This document shows positions 41,124 to 50,236 of a stretch of DNA of 64,000 nucleotides, one piece after another. A program made the position numbers and the translations under genes. The notes beneath the pieces are model-generated. The model saw nothing but the letters and a program-made list of their open reading frames with translations. It did no database searches and was not told where the DNA came from. The DNA is from Kineosporia succinea (GTDB lineage: Bacteria; Actinomycetota; Actinomycetes; Actinomycetales; Kineosporiaceae): assembly GCF_030811555.1 (NCBI RefSeq), contig NZ_JAUSQZ010000001.1, positions 6,507,241 to 6,571,240 on the forward strand, read 5' to 3'. The first letter of the stretch is position 1. Each line of letters begins with the position of its first letter.

Positions 41124-42280
41124 GCGGCGGTCTCCTGGATCGTGGTGACGGTCAGCGTCTGGTTGAGCAGGCCGGAGGTGTGCTCGCCGATCGGGGAGAT
41201 CTCGCCGTAGGAGTAGAACCCGGCCAGGTGCACGTCGGCGGGCAGGCGGGACATCACCATCTCGAGCTCGTCCTCGGTGCGCTGTCCCAGCACCGCGCGG
41301 CGCCCGACGCAGCTGACGACCAGGGCCAGGGTGGGCAGGCCGGGCACCAGGTCGGCGCGGCGCACGGCCTCGCCCGCGCCGTCCACCAGCTCGCCGGTGT
41401 TGGCGCGCAGCAGCCGGGCGATCGAGCCCTGCGGCACGTCACCGGTGAAGACGAGGCTCTGCGCGCTCTCGTCGAGGGCCTGCACGGTGCGCACGACGGC
41501 CCCTTGCCTGCCCTCCGGTGCGCGCACGGACAGCGGGAACATCAGCGTCGAGGCGGCCGTGTCACCCATCCGGTCGCCCAGGTAGGAGCGGTACAGCGTC
41601 AGCGCGGGCTGCCCGTCGAGCTCGTGCACGACATTGCCCTCGGCACGGGTGACGAGCCGCTCGGGGCCCAGGATGCTCCAGCCACCACCGGCGCCGTGAC
41701 CGACGCGCACGTGCGGTCCGCTCAGCCCGAGCACCGAGACCATGCCGGTGCGGGGCCGCCCGTCGACCAGGACCCAGGTGTGGTCGAACCGGTCGCCGTC
41801 ACCGGCCAGGCCACCGGTGATCACCGCGGTGCCGGCGCAGCCGTCGCTGAGCCCCTGGGCCAGCTGGGCGCCGTTGGCCCGCAGCCCGTCCGAGAGCACG
41901 AACACCCCGGCCAGGTCCGGTTCGGCGGCGACCAGGCGCGCGGCCAGGTCCCGCCCCACCGCCGCGGAGTCGGTGCCCCCGCCGATCGGCCCGGTCAGCA
42001 GCCGCAGGCGGGTACTCGCGAACTGGGCCACGGCCACGCTCACGGTGGCGTCGTCGATCGTCCCGCCGAGAATCTCCCCGGCCGTCGAGCACCCCATGAC
42101 GACGGACGCGGGGTACGCCTCGAGGAGGCCGGCGAGAGGACCGCCGGGGTCGGGTGGGGTGTCGTCCGCGATCACCGCGGGCGAGGCGAACACCAGCACC
42201 AGCGTGGACGGGCCGTCCCAGGCCGGCAGCGGCTCGCCGAACCCCTCCCCCGGACGCCACTGCCCGCTCCATGCCCTCAT
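41120..42280 (-). CDS. FIST-domain sensor protein
   Basis: A 386-residue protein with FIST N (VVMGCSTAGEILGGTIDDATVSVAVAQF) and FIST C domains (ADVHLAGFYSYGEISPIGEHTSGLLNQTLTV). FIST domains are thought to sense small ligands such as amino acids. There is no membrane segment. The ATG at 42280 is preceded by AGAGGG. It is translationally coupled to the GGDEF-EAL protein and likely modulates c-di-GMP in response to its ligand. Confidence 0.92.
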   Translation of the reverse strand: MRAWSGQWRPGEGFGEPLPAWDGPSTLVLVFASPAVIADDTPPDPGGPLAGLLEAYPASVVMGCSTAGEILGGTIDDATVSVAVAQFASTRLRLLTGPIGGGTDSAAVGRDLAARLVAAEPDLAGVFVLSDGLRANGAQLAQGLSDGCAGTAVITGGLAGDGDRFDHTWVLVDGRPRTGMVSVLGLSGPHVRVGHGAGGGWSILGPERLVTRAEGNVVHELDGQPALTLYRSYLGDRMGDTAASTLMFPLSVRAPEGRQGAVVRTVQALDESAQSLVFTGDVPQGSIARLLRANTGELVDGAGEAVRRADLVPGLPTLALVVSCVGRRAVLGQRTEDELEMVMSRLPADVHLAGFYSYGEISPIGEHTSGLLNQTLTVTTIQETAA

Positions 42281-42393
42281 CGTGTCTTCCCTCTGCTCGT
42301 TCCTTCGGCTCGGCACACCTCCCTCAGCGGTCGGCCGTCGGGAAATGCGACTTGAGCCCGTGCCCGGCCCGCTCGGGCGGGGCAGACTGGAGG

Positions 42394-43239
42394 ATGCCCG
42401 CTCCCGGTCCGCCCGCCGACGGTCACGTCCACACCGAGTGGTCGTGGGACGCCCGGCGCGTGGGTGACATGCGCGCCACCTGCGAGGCCGCCGTCGCGCG
42501 GGGCCTGCCCGCCGTCGCCTTCACCGAGCACGTCGACTTCACGCCGTTCCGGGCCGGTTCCCTCCCCGGCCACTATCCGGAGATGGCCGCCTTCGTCACC
42601 GACGGCGTGCTCCAGGCCCCGCCCCTGGACGTGGACGGCTACCTGGAGAGCGTGGACCGGTGCCGGGCCGCGTTCGGGCAGCTGCGGATCCTCACCGGCG
42701 TGGAGGTAGGCCAGCCGCACCGGCACCCGCGCGAGGTCGCCGACCTGCTCGCGGGCGGCCGGTTCGACCGGGTTCTCGGGTCACTGCACTGCCTGCCCGA
42801 CGGCGACTCCTTCGCCGAGCCCTGGGAACTGTTCCGGCACCGCCCGCCCGCCGAGGTGTTCCGTGACTACCTGGCCGAGATCCCGCGTCTGGTCTCGGGT
42901 TCGGCGGCCTTCGGCGCTCTGGCCCACCTGGACTACCCGGTGCGCAGCTGGCCCGCCGGGAGTGCCCCCTTCGACCCGCGCGACTTCGAGGACGACCTGC
43001 GCCACGCCCTCGAGGCCCTGGCCGGGGCCGGGCGCGCGCTGGAGATCAACACCCGGCTGCCGCTGCACCCGCTGATCCTGCGCTGGTGGGCGCAGGAGGG
43101 TGGGCGCCTGGTCACCTTCGGCAGCGACGCGCACCGCCCGGCCGACGTCGGGCACGGGCTGGCCGAGGCCGGTGAACGCGCCCGGTCGGCCGGGTTCAGG
43201 CCGGACCGGAATCCCGCGGCGCCGTGGTTCCTTCGCTGA
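42394..43239 (+). CDS. PHP-domain phosphoesterase, histidinol-phosphatase-like
   Basis: A 281-residue metal-dependent phosphoesterase. PHP motifs are DGHVHTEWSWD (metal His pair), AFTEHVDF, GVEVGQPH, RVLGSLHCLP and TFGSDAHRPADVG. This set is found in HisK-type histidinol phosphatases, but no his genes are nearby, so the substrate is open. The ATG at 42394 directly follows GGAGG without spacing; leaderless or upstream starts are possible. Its 3' end overlaps the convergent MFS gene by 44 bp. Confidence 0.85.
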   Translation: MPAPGPPADGHVHTEWSWDARRVGDMRATCEAAVARGLPAVAFTEHVDFTPFRAGSLPGHYPEMAAFVTDGVLQAPPLDVDGYLESVDRCRAAFGQLRILTGVEVGQPHRHPREVADLLAGGRFDRVLGSLHCLPDGDSFAEPWELFRHRPPAEVFRDYLAEIPRLVSGSAAFGALAHLDYPVRSWPAGSAPFDPRDFEDDLRHALEALAGAGRALEINTRLPLHPLILRWWAQEGGRLVTFGSDAHRPADVGHGLAEAGERARSAGFRPDRNPAAPWFLR

Positions 43240-44446
43240 TCAACCTCCGCGGACGCGTCTGCAGGCCACCGGCGGCCGTGAGCGCGCAGGCACCGACGAC
43301 GGCGACCAGGATGCCCGTCCCCGGGCTCGCCGGGATCTCCACCGCCACGCCGCCGAGCAGGGTCCCGGCCGCGATCCCCACGCTGAAGGCGCTGACCACC
43401 CAGGCGTTGGCCTCGGTGGTCACGTCACCGGGAGCTATCCGCCCGACGACGTCGAAGACCTGGGTCAGCAGCGGCGGCAGTCCGAGACCGGCGACGAAGG
43501 CGCACACCAGCCACCCGGCCGTCGGCAGCCCCACGGCTGCCGTCGGCAGGTACAGGGCCGCCAGGACGAGGAGCAACCGCCGGATCATCACCTCCGGCGC
43601 CGGGCGCAGGGGGAACGCGGCGACGAGCACCGCTCCCAGCAGGGCGCCGACCGCGTTCGCCGCCAGTCCCCAGCCGGCCGCCGCGTCGACGCCGGCCCGA
43701 TCGGCGTGCGTGGTGGCGGTGATGGTCAGGACCCCGATGGGCAGACCGGCCGTGGCCTGGGCCCGCACGAGCACCCGCAGCGCGCCGATGCGCAGGGCCG
43801 ACGGACGGCCCCGGGTCCGGCGGCGGCGGGCTGCGTTCCAGGCGTCCGCCGGGCGGCGGTGAAGGCAGAACAGCACCGTGCCGAGCAGACCCAGCAGGCC
43901 CATGAGACGAACCGCGCCCGGCGCACCGAAGGTCGAGACCGCGAGCACCGTGAGCAGCGGACCGACGATGAACAGGACCTCCTGAACCGCGACGTCCGCG
44001 CTGAAGGCACGGTGCAGGCGTTCGGGCTCGGGGAACAGACGCGGCCAGAACCCTCGCAGCGTCGGCTCCAGCGGCGGGGACATGAAGCCGGCGAGCGCGG
44101 CCGCCGCCAGGACCACCGGGGCCGTCCGCACCGAGCCGGCCAGGAGCAGCAGCGCCGCGGCCGAGACCACCGCCGATCCGATGAGAACCGGCCGGGGGCG
44201 CCCGGTTCGGTCCACCAGACGCCCCAGCAGCGGCTGCCCCAGCGTCCCGGCCAGGACGAACGCCGCCGTGGCGGCGGCGGCCAGCGAGTACGTGCCCCCG
44301 CCGCCGACCACCAGCTGCACGACGGCCAGGGCGCTCATGGCCTGGGGAAGGCGGCCGACCGCCGAGGCGGTGAGCAGGGTCGCGGCCGTCCGGGCCGCGG
44401 GGATCATCACGGCGTCGTCGGGGGCCGCGGTGTCGGTGCCGGTCAT
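43196..44446 (-). CDS. MFS transporter
   Basis: A 416-residue membrane protein with about 12 helices and the MFS loop GRLVDRTGRPRPVLIGSAV. The central cytoplasmic loop is rich in Arg. Substrate unknown. It is divergent from a GntR regulator, which is its probable controller. Confidence 0.88.
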   Translation of the reverse strand: MTGTDTAAPDDAVMIPAARTAATLLTASAVGRLPQAMSALAVVQLVVGGGGTYSLAAAATAAFVLAGTLGQPLLGRLVDRTGRPRPVLIGSAVVSAAALLLLAGSVRTAPVVLAAAALAGFMSPPLEPTLRGFWPRLFPEPERLHRAFSADVAVQEVLFIVGPLLTVLAVSTFGAPGAVRLMGLLGLLGTVLFCLHRRPADAWNAARRRRTRGRPSALRIGALRVLVRAQATAGLPIGVLTITATTHADRAGVDAAAGWGLAANAVGALLGAVLVAAFPLRPAPEVMIRRLLLVLAALYLPTAAVGLPTAGWLVCAFVAGLGLPPLLTQVFDVVGRIAPGDVTTEANAWVVSAFSVGIAAGTLLGGVAVEIPASPGTGILVAVVGACALTAAGGLQTRPRRLISEGTTAPRDSGPA

Positions 44447-44512
44447 GGTTCTCCGTCCTGATGGGAACCCGCAGCGAACACCGTGGGCGTCCCGGGGAGG
44501 GGCGACGGGCGT

Positions 44513-44532
44513 CATGGGTATGCCATGGGTAT
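44513..44532. promoter_or_regulatory. Direct repeat between MFS and GntR genes
   Basis: CATGGGTAT occurs twice with an 11-bp period (44513 and 44524), ending nine bases before the GntR start. One helical turn spacing fits two operator half sites for the neighbouring GntR protein. This is inferred from position. Confidence 0.45.
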
Positions 44533-44541
44533 CTTCACCGG

Positions 44542-45396
44542 ATGGCCAAGCTGCGCTACGAGGAGGTCGCCGACGAGCTCCTGGCCCGTCATCTCCGGGT
44601 TCGCGACGGCCGCCAGCTCCCCACCGAACTGCAGCTCGCCGCCGAACTGGCGGTGAGCCGGACCACGGTGCGCCGGGCCCTGGCCCTGCTCGCGACGGCC
44701 GGTGAGGTGGTGCGCCGGCCGGGTGCGGGCACGTTCGCCCTCCGGGACGCGAGCGACGAGTCCACTCCGGGCATCCGGTTCGGCGCCCTGGCTCACATCG
44801 CGGAGATCCGGGCCTTCGACGACGACGCGGTGGTCACCGAGGAACTCCTGGAGGCGCTCGTCGTCCCCGTCCCCGACGCCCTGCGCGCGCTCTTCCCACC
44901 CGGGCGACCCGGACCACCCGGACCACCCGGATCGCCCGGGCCGCCCCGCCCGGCCCTGTGGCCCCGTCTGCCCACGGCCCGGGTCACCCCGACCGCGTCC
45001 GGCGACGGCACGCCCCTGGTCGTCGCCTCCACCCGCGCGGTGCGCGTGGGCGGACGCGTGCTGGGTGTCCTGGACGCCCACACCGAGGTCACCGCCGCCC
45101 GTCGCACCGCCCGCGCGGGCGAGGACTTCGGCCAGCCCATCCCCGACGACGCCGTCTTCCAGGTCCGGGTGACCCGGGCCGGCCCCCGCCGGGCCCAGAT
45201 CCTCGGGATCCCCGCGGCCGCGCCGGTGCTCACCTCTCGCCGTATCGCCTCCCAGCAACGCCGGGTCGTCGAGGTGAGCACCCTGGCCATGGCCGCCGAC
45301 CTCGGCGAGTTCGTCGTCCGCACGGACACCCGCCGGCGCAGCCGGGACGAGCTGCTGGCCGCGGTCCGGCTGATCGGCCCCGACCTGCACACCTGA
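44542..45396 (+). CDS. GntR-family (HutC-type) regulator
   Basis: A 284-residue regulator. The N-terminal winged helix reads LPTELQLAAELAVSRTTVRRALALLATAGEVVRRPGAGTF. The C-terminal part is a UTRA-like ligand domain. A collagen-like run (GRPGPPGPPGSPGPPRP, about residues 121-137) interrupts it and is unusual for the family. It faces the MFS gene and probably represses it until its ligand binds. Confidence 0.85.
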   Translation: MAKLRYEEVADELLARHLRVRDGRQLPTELQLAAELAVSRTTVRRALALLATAGEVVRRPGAGTFALRDASDESTPGIRFGALAHIAEIRAFDDDAVVTEELLEALVVPVPDALRALFPPGRPGPPGPPGSPGPPRPALWPRLPTARVTPTASGDGTPLVVASTRAVRVGGRVLGVLDAHTEVTAARRTARAGEDFGQPIPDDAVFQVRVTRAGPRRAQILGIPAAAPVLTSRRIASQQRRVVEVSTLAMAADLGEFVVRTDTRRRSRDELLAAVRLIGPDLHT

Positions 45397-45538
45397 ACGA
45401 CCACGGCAAGGTCGCCCGTCCCCGGGCCCGGAGGCCCGTCCGTCGGAAGGGCGATGGACGCGACGGCGCCCCGCGGGCAGGCTGTGCCCGCACCCGGCCA
45501 CGAGGTCGTCGGCGCGACCTCTGGCAGGAGCATCTCCG

Positions 45539-46015
45539 GTGCCCCTCTACCGCACCCCGCCCGTACCCGAGCGGGTCTACGAGGCCGTCGGGGCCGTCAG
45601 CACCGGCGACACCCGGCACATCCCGCTGCACGTCTGGGTCGGTGAGTGGCAGGGCAGCCTGCTCGGGGTCATGACCGATCACTGCGTCGACCCGGCCCTG
45701 CCGGCCACCGCCGCGTTCCGGCGCCTGCGGCACGTGAGCAGCGTGCAGCACTGCCTCGTCCACGAAGACCTGCCCGCGATCACCGGGCTGCCCGGCCGCC
45801 GGGTCGACGAGGTCGACGGGGAGATGGTCACCTACGCGTTCTCCACCACCCGGATCATGGTGGACGCGTCGGTCGCCTCCGCGGACGTCTTCACCTACCG
45901 GAACCTGACGTTCGCGGTGAGCTCGGATCCGCTCGCGCACACCTTCGTCGTGTTCCGGCCCGCCGGGCTCACCGGCTGGCCGGAACTGCGCACCCGGGAA
46001 CGGGACCCGTGGTGA
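45539..46015 (+). CDS. Hypothetical protein
   Basis: A 158-residue protein starting at GTG with AGGAG nine bases upstream. I do not recognise it. It has mixed alpha/beta sequence, no membrane segment and no obvious catalytic motif (HVWVGEWQGSLLGVMTDH, ASADVFTYRNLTFAVSSDP). It ends five bases before the convergent fusion oxidoreductase gene. Confidence 0.65.
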   Translation: MPLYRTPPVPERVYEAVGAVSTGDTRHIPLHVWVGEWQGSLLGVMTDHCVDPALPATAAFRRLRHVSSVQHCLVHEDLPAITGLPGRRVDEVDGEMVTYAFSTTRIMVDASVASADVFTYRNLTFAVSSDPLAHTFVVFRPAGLTGWPELRTRERDPW

Positions 46016-46020
46016 GCCAC

Positions 46021-48102
46021 CTACGCGAGATCCGCGATGTCCAGCGAGACCTCGGACTCCGGGCGCCCGACGCAGGTCAGCACGTACCCGTCCGCCCGCT
46101 GCGACCCGGGCAGGCAGTTGGGCTCGTTCATCCGCACCCGGCCACCCAGCAGCTTCACCACGCACTCGCCGCAGTTGCCGACCGTGCACGAGTACGGCAT
46201 CGGCAGGCCCGCCGCCAGACCGGCGTCGAGAAGTGTTTCACCCGGGGCCACCTCGACCGTCCCGACCGGCGCACCGCCGTCACTCACCTGCATGCGGTGC
46301 GCCGCACCCGACGCCGGGCCTGAGGTGCCGTCCACCGCACTGGTGTAGCTCTCGAGCCGGATCCGTTCCGCGGCAACACCTCTGGCGAGCAGGGTCTCCC
46401 GGCCCGCCTCCATCATGGTGTCCGGGCCACACAGGTGGTAGCGGGCCTCCGGCGAAGGACGCACGTGGTCCAGCCAGTCACTCAGGGAGCCTGCGGTGAT
46501 GCGGCCCGTCCGACCCTTCCACCCCGGGCCCGGCCGGGTGAGCTGGTGGGTGACGTCGACGCGGGACGACCGGGTCAGCTCCCGGTCGAAGATGATGCCG
46601 GCCTCGTCGCGGTTGCCGTACAGCAGGTGCATCCGGGCCGAACCGGAGCGGATCATGCTCATCATCGGCGTGATGCCGCTGCCCGCCGCGATCATGACGA
46701 GTTCACCCGCGCCCGCGTCCCCGAAGAGGGAACCCGAGGGACCCCGGACGTCCACCGCGTCCCCCGTGCGCAGCTTTGCGTGGACGTGCCCGGAGAAGGC
46801 ACCACCCTCGACCCGTTTGACGGTGATCTCGAGGGCGGTCGCGCCCGGCACCGACGACGCGGAGTAGGCCCGGCGGAGCGTACGCCCGCCGACCTCGACG
46901 GACACCGTGAAGAACTGCCCCGGCGTGAAGTCGACCGGGGCCCCGTCGCTCAGCACCACCGTGATCGCGTCGGGCGTCTCCCGGCGCAGGGCCGTCACTT
47001 TCAGGCGACGGACGCGCGGTGCGGCTTCGAGGGCGAGGTACCCCTCCTTCTCCAGCGCGGCACCGGTCTGGCGGCCCATGAGCCGCCGGGTGAGGGCCGG
47101 GAACCGCCCCAGCAGGTAGCCGAGCGAGCGGATGAGCGGCCCACCCCGCACGGCCGGGTTCGCCGCCAGGTGCCCGGTGGCCAGCACGTTCAGGTCGACC
47201 ATGCGCCCGGCGTCGAGGTGCGCGTCCGGCGACCACAGCCGGGCCTCACGCACCGGCTCACTGTCGGCCAGCCAGGCCTGCCCGACGTCGACCACCAGGG
47301 CCGCGTGGGGGCTCATCCCGCGTAAGGCCATGCCGTTCAGCAGTTCTGGGTCGGTGCTGATCGTGGCGCGCCCGTGCACGTGCAGCACCTGCGGGCGGCC
47401 GGGCACCAGCACCGCCAGCGCGACGCGGTCGTCCTGCAGCACGTTGTGCAGGGTGTCGGCACGGCGGTTGCCTCGACGGTCGGGGATCGCGACCGTGCGG
47501 CCGTCGAGGATCTGCACGAAGCCCGGACGGTCGCCGCGCGGGCTGGTGTCGCTGCGCCCGGCGTCGTCGCCACTGCTGAGGAAGAGGAACGGTGCGACGG
47601 CCAGAAAGGACTGCACAGCGGGATCTTTGAGGGGACCGTCGGTGATGTCGCCGCGGAGCACGGGCCGGCGCGACGACGCGGGCGGGTGCCACAGCCGCGC
47701 GCGGCCGATCGCCCGGGCGCAGTGCACGAACATCTCCTCGACCGTGACGACGGCCCGGGAACCGTCGTGCTCGCGCACGGTCCCGTTGAGGCGGAGCACC
47801 TCGCTGACGCCCGGGAACAGGACGACGAGCGACGCTCCGCCGCCCGGGGCGGGCCGGGCCTGGGCGGACGGCAGGGTGAGGGCGAGGCGCCGTGGCGACA
47901 GCACCTCGAGGAAACCGGCCCGGCCGCCGACGAGGGTGCTGCGCCGCACCCCGTCCTCGTCCTGGTACCCCAGGGCCGCGACCGGTGACTGCCCCAGCAC
48001 CGGCGCGGTGGCCCGGTCGACGTGGTCGATCTGCTTGAGCATGACCGCGGACATCGGTGCGCCGAGCAGGTTCTCGATCTCCTGCGCCGTGCTGACGCCC
48101 AT
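46021..48102 (-). CDS. Fusion oxidoreductase: PNPOx-like, FAD/NAD reductase, 2Fe-2S ferredoxin
   Basis: A 693-residue multi-domain redox protein. The first 340 residues are pyridoxamine-phosphate-oxidase-like split barrels that bind FMN (SFLAVAPFLFLSS, FVQILDGRTVAIPDRRGNRRADTLHNVLQDDRVAL). Then comes a ferredoxin reductase module with the FAD motif RRAYSAS and NAD motif AAGSGITPMMSMI. A plant-type 2Fe-2S domain follows, with Cys ligands in YSCTVGNCGECVV and LTCVG. It can pass electrons from NAD(P)H through FAD and Fe-S to an FMN site. The physiological acceptor is unknown. Start ATG 48102 overlaps the stop of a short upstream frame. Confidence 0.9.
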   Translation of the reverse strand: MGVSTAQEIENLLGAPMSAVMLKQIDHVDRATAPVLGQSPVAALGYQDEDGVRRSTLVGGRAGFLEVLSPRRLALTLPSAQARPAPGGGASLVVLFPGVSEVLRLNGTVREHDGSRAVVTVEEMFVHCARAIGRARLWHPPASSRRPVLRGDITDGPLKDPAVQSFLAVAPFLFLSSGDDAGRSDTSPRGDRPGFVQILDGRTVAIPDRRGNRRADTLHNVLQDDRVALAVLVPGRPQVLHVHGRATISTDPELLNGMALRGMSPHAALVVDVGQAWLADSEPVREARLWSPDAHLDAGRMVDLNVLATGHLAANPAVRGGPLIRSLGYLLGRFPALTRRLMGRQTGAALEKEGYLALEAAPRVRRLKVTALRRETPDAITVVLSDGAPVDFTPGQFFTVSVEVGGRTLRRAYSASSVPGATALEITVKRVEGGAFSGHVHAKLRTGDAVDVRGPSGSLFGDAGAGELVMIAAGSGITPMMSMIRSGSARMHLLYGNRDEAGIIFDRELTRSSRVDVTHQLTRPGPGWKGRTGRITAGSLSDWLDHVRPSPEARYHLCGPDTMMEAGRETLLARGVAAERIRLESYTSAVDGTSGPASGAAHRMQVSDGGAPVGTVEVAPGETLLDAGLAAGLPMPYSCTVGNCGECVVKLLGGRVRMNEPNCLPGSQRADGYVLTCVGRPESEVSLDIADLA

Positions 48103-48335
48103 CAGTCGAGCCCCTTGCGGCCGGGGGTCCAGAACGGCTTGGTCAGCACGTCGCGACGCGGCCGACCGTGTTCCCCGACGAGCTGACGGCGCACCCACTG
48201 ACCGGGAACCCCGTCCAGCCCGGCCAGATCCGGGCCACCGAGCGTCACCGCCCGCCATCGCGCGCCTCTGCGCCCGGCAGCCTGCACCGTGCCCTTCACC
48301 AGCAACCGGTCGAGCAGCCGTCGTCTCACCATCAT
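48102..48335 (-). pseudogene. N-terminal remnant of a siderophore-interacting-type flavoreductase
   Basis: A 77-residue frame whose middle (ARWRAVTLGGPDLAGLDGVPGQWVRRQL) resembles the start of the FAD domain in siderophore-interacting proteins. The expected RTYSVW flavin motif and the whole reductase domain are absent, and the frame ends in unrelated sequence at the start codon of the fusion oxidoreductase. I read it as a truncated gene; a functional small leader protein is less likely. Confidence 0.5.
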
Positions 48336-48451
48336 GTCCCTTGCATCCCGTCGTCCGCTGGCTCCTTCACCGTAGGCTGGCTGGTGAACGGATGGCGGCC
48401 AACCGATACCGCGCAACGGCCAACCCCCACCACAACCACCGGAAGGCGACC

Positions 48452-49189
48452 GTGAACAGCCCGATCCTCAGCATCGAGCACGGCCACACCTCGGCGATCC
48501 CGGCGATGTCCACGCACCGCCACCCCGAGCCGGTGCTGATGTGGAGCACCACGGCCACGGTCGCCGGCACGATCGGCGCCCGGGACTGGCTGTTCCCACC
48601 CGGCCACGGCATCTGGGTCCCGGGCGGCGTGGAGCACGGCGGCGGCACCGTGATCCGCGAGGGCGACCTCTCCATCGTCCATCTCGGCCCCGACCCGTGC
48701 CCGGTCGACTGGACCGAGCCGACCGGCTTCGCCGTCAGCCCCCTGCTCGACGAGCTGCTGCGTCACCTGCACGACACCGACCCGCTCGAGAAGACGCGTC
48801 CTCTCGCCGAGGCCCTGATGTTCGAGCTGCTCACGCCGCTGCCCGCCCACGACATCCCGCTGACCCTGCCCACCGACCCCAGGGTGCGGGCCGTGGCCGA
48901 GCAGCTCCTGGCGGATCCGTCCGACCAGCGCGAACTCTCGGCCTGGGCCGACCACGTGCACGCCGGAACCCGCACCCTGTCCAGACTGTTCCGCGCCGAG
49001 ACCGGCCTGACGTTCGCCGACTGGCGTACCCAGGTCCGCATCCGCGCAGCCGTGCAGCTGCTGGGCGCCGGCCGGCCCGTCAACGCCACCGCCCACGCCG
49101 TCGGCTACCGGCGGCCGAGCGCGTTCATCAGCGCGTTCCGGCGGGTGACCGGGCAGACACCGGGCACCTACCGGGCGCGGCTTCCGTAG
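48452..49189 (+). CDS. AraC-family regulator with cupin sensor
   Basis: A 245-residue regulator with an N-terminal cupin (DWLFPPGHGIWVPGGVEHGG) and C-terminal helix-turn-helix pair (TRTLSRLFRAETGLTFADWRTQVRIRAAVQLLGAG, GYRRPSAFISAFRRVTGQTPGTYRA). GTG 48452 has GGAAGG six bases upstream; an in-frame ATG at 48392 is an alternative. It is divergent from the oxidoreductase operon and may control it. Confidence 0.88.
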   Translation: MNSPILSIEHGHTSAIPAMSTHRHPEPVLMWSTTATVAGTIGARDWLFPPGHGIWVPGGVEHGGGTVIREGDLSIVHLGPDPCPVDWTEPTGFAVSPLLDELLRHLHDTDPLEKTRPLAEALMFELLTPLPAHDIPLTLPTDPRVRAVAEQLLADPSDQRELSAWADHVHAGTRTLSRLFRAETGLTFADWRTQVRIRAAVQLLGAGRPVNATAHAVGYRRPSAFISAFRRVTGQTPGTYRARLP

Positions 49190-49348
49190 CACCGGCACGA
49201 ACAGGACCCCGCCGTCACCATCTCCGGCGAGAGCACCTCCGACGGCGGGAACCCCGACTCCGGCGGCTGTTTCAATGACGGCGCCCCGGCCGGGAGGCCG
49301 GCGTTCCCCGCCCCCTGAACGGTTTTCCCGACCGCGTAGCCTGGCCGG

Positions 49349-50236
49349 ATGGACGTGCTCGGCGAGGCGCTCGCGGGAATCCGGATCGGCCGGGCCGAGG
49401 CCTGCTCGGTGCGCCAGTCCGGGGCCTGGGGCTGGCGGTACCCGGCGTTCCCGGGCAGCGGTTTCCACCTGGTGCTGAGCGGTGAGGCGTGGCTCGTCAC
49501 GGCGAGCGCCCCGCCCCGGCGCCTGGGCGCGGGCGACGTGGTGTTCACGCCGTGGGGTGCCGAGCACGGGCTGAGTCACGCCCCGGCCCCGCTCAGCGGT
49601 CTGCCCCGGGCCGTGCGCCGAGAGGACCTGCCCCAGCCGGCGCGCCCCGACGTGGAGTTCCTGTGCGGTGCGTACTGGCTCGACCACGGCCCGGTGCCGC
49701 ACTACCTGCGCTCGCTGCCGGAGGTCGTCGCGGTGTCCCCCGACCACGGGCGCAGCCCGCAGATGCGTCCGCTGATGGAGCTGGTGCGGGCGGGCCTGGC
49801 CGACGCCGGGCCGGCGTCCGAGGTGACGCGGCCCGCCCTGCTCGACCTGGTGCTGACCCATCTGCTGCGGCAGTGGGTCGACGAGAACGCGGGTGGGCTC
49901 CCGCCGTGGGCCGGCGACGCGGCGATCGCGCGGGTGCTGGAGCGGGTGCACGAGGCGCCGGAGAAGCCGTGGACGGTGCCTGACCTCAGCGCGGTGGCCG
50001 GGCTGTCGAAAACGGCCTTCACGCAGCGTTTCACGAACGCGGTGGGGCAGTCGCCGATGCGCTACCTGACCGGGCAGCGCCTGCACCGGGCGGCCCGTCT
50101 GCTGCGGGAGACCGACCTGCCGCTGGCCTCGATCGCGCGCCGGGTGGGTTACTCCACCGAGTTCGCGCTGAGCGGGGCGTTCCGGCGTGAGTACGGCCTC
50201 GCCCCCGGCCGGTTCCGGGCCGGGCCTGCGGCCTGA
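49349..50236 (+). CDS. AraC-family regulator
   Basis: A 295-residue regulator with an N-terminal cupin-type AraC-binding domain (GFHLVLSGEAWLVTASAPPRRLGAGDVVFTPWGAEHG) and C-terminal helix-turn-helix pair (LSAVAGLSKTAFTQRFTNAVGQSPMRYLTGQRLHRAARLL, GYSTEFALSGAFRREYG). Its target is unknown. Its 3' end overlaps the convergent methyltransferase gene by 88 bp. Confidence 0.9.
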   Translation: MDVLGEALAGIRIGRAEACSVRQSGAWGWRYPAFPGSGFHLVLSGEAWLVTASAPPRRLGAGDVVFTPWGAEHGLSHAPAPLSGLPRAVRREDLPQPARPDVEFLCGAYWLDHGPVPHYLRSLPEVVAVSPDHGRSPQMRPLMELVRAGLADAGPASEVTRPALLDLVLTHLLRQWVDENAGGLPPWAGDAAIARVLERVHEAPEKPWTVPDLSAVAGLSKTAFTQRFTNAVGQSPMRYLTGQRLHRAARLLRETDLPLASIARRVGYSTEFALSGAFRREYGLAPGRFRAGPAA

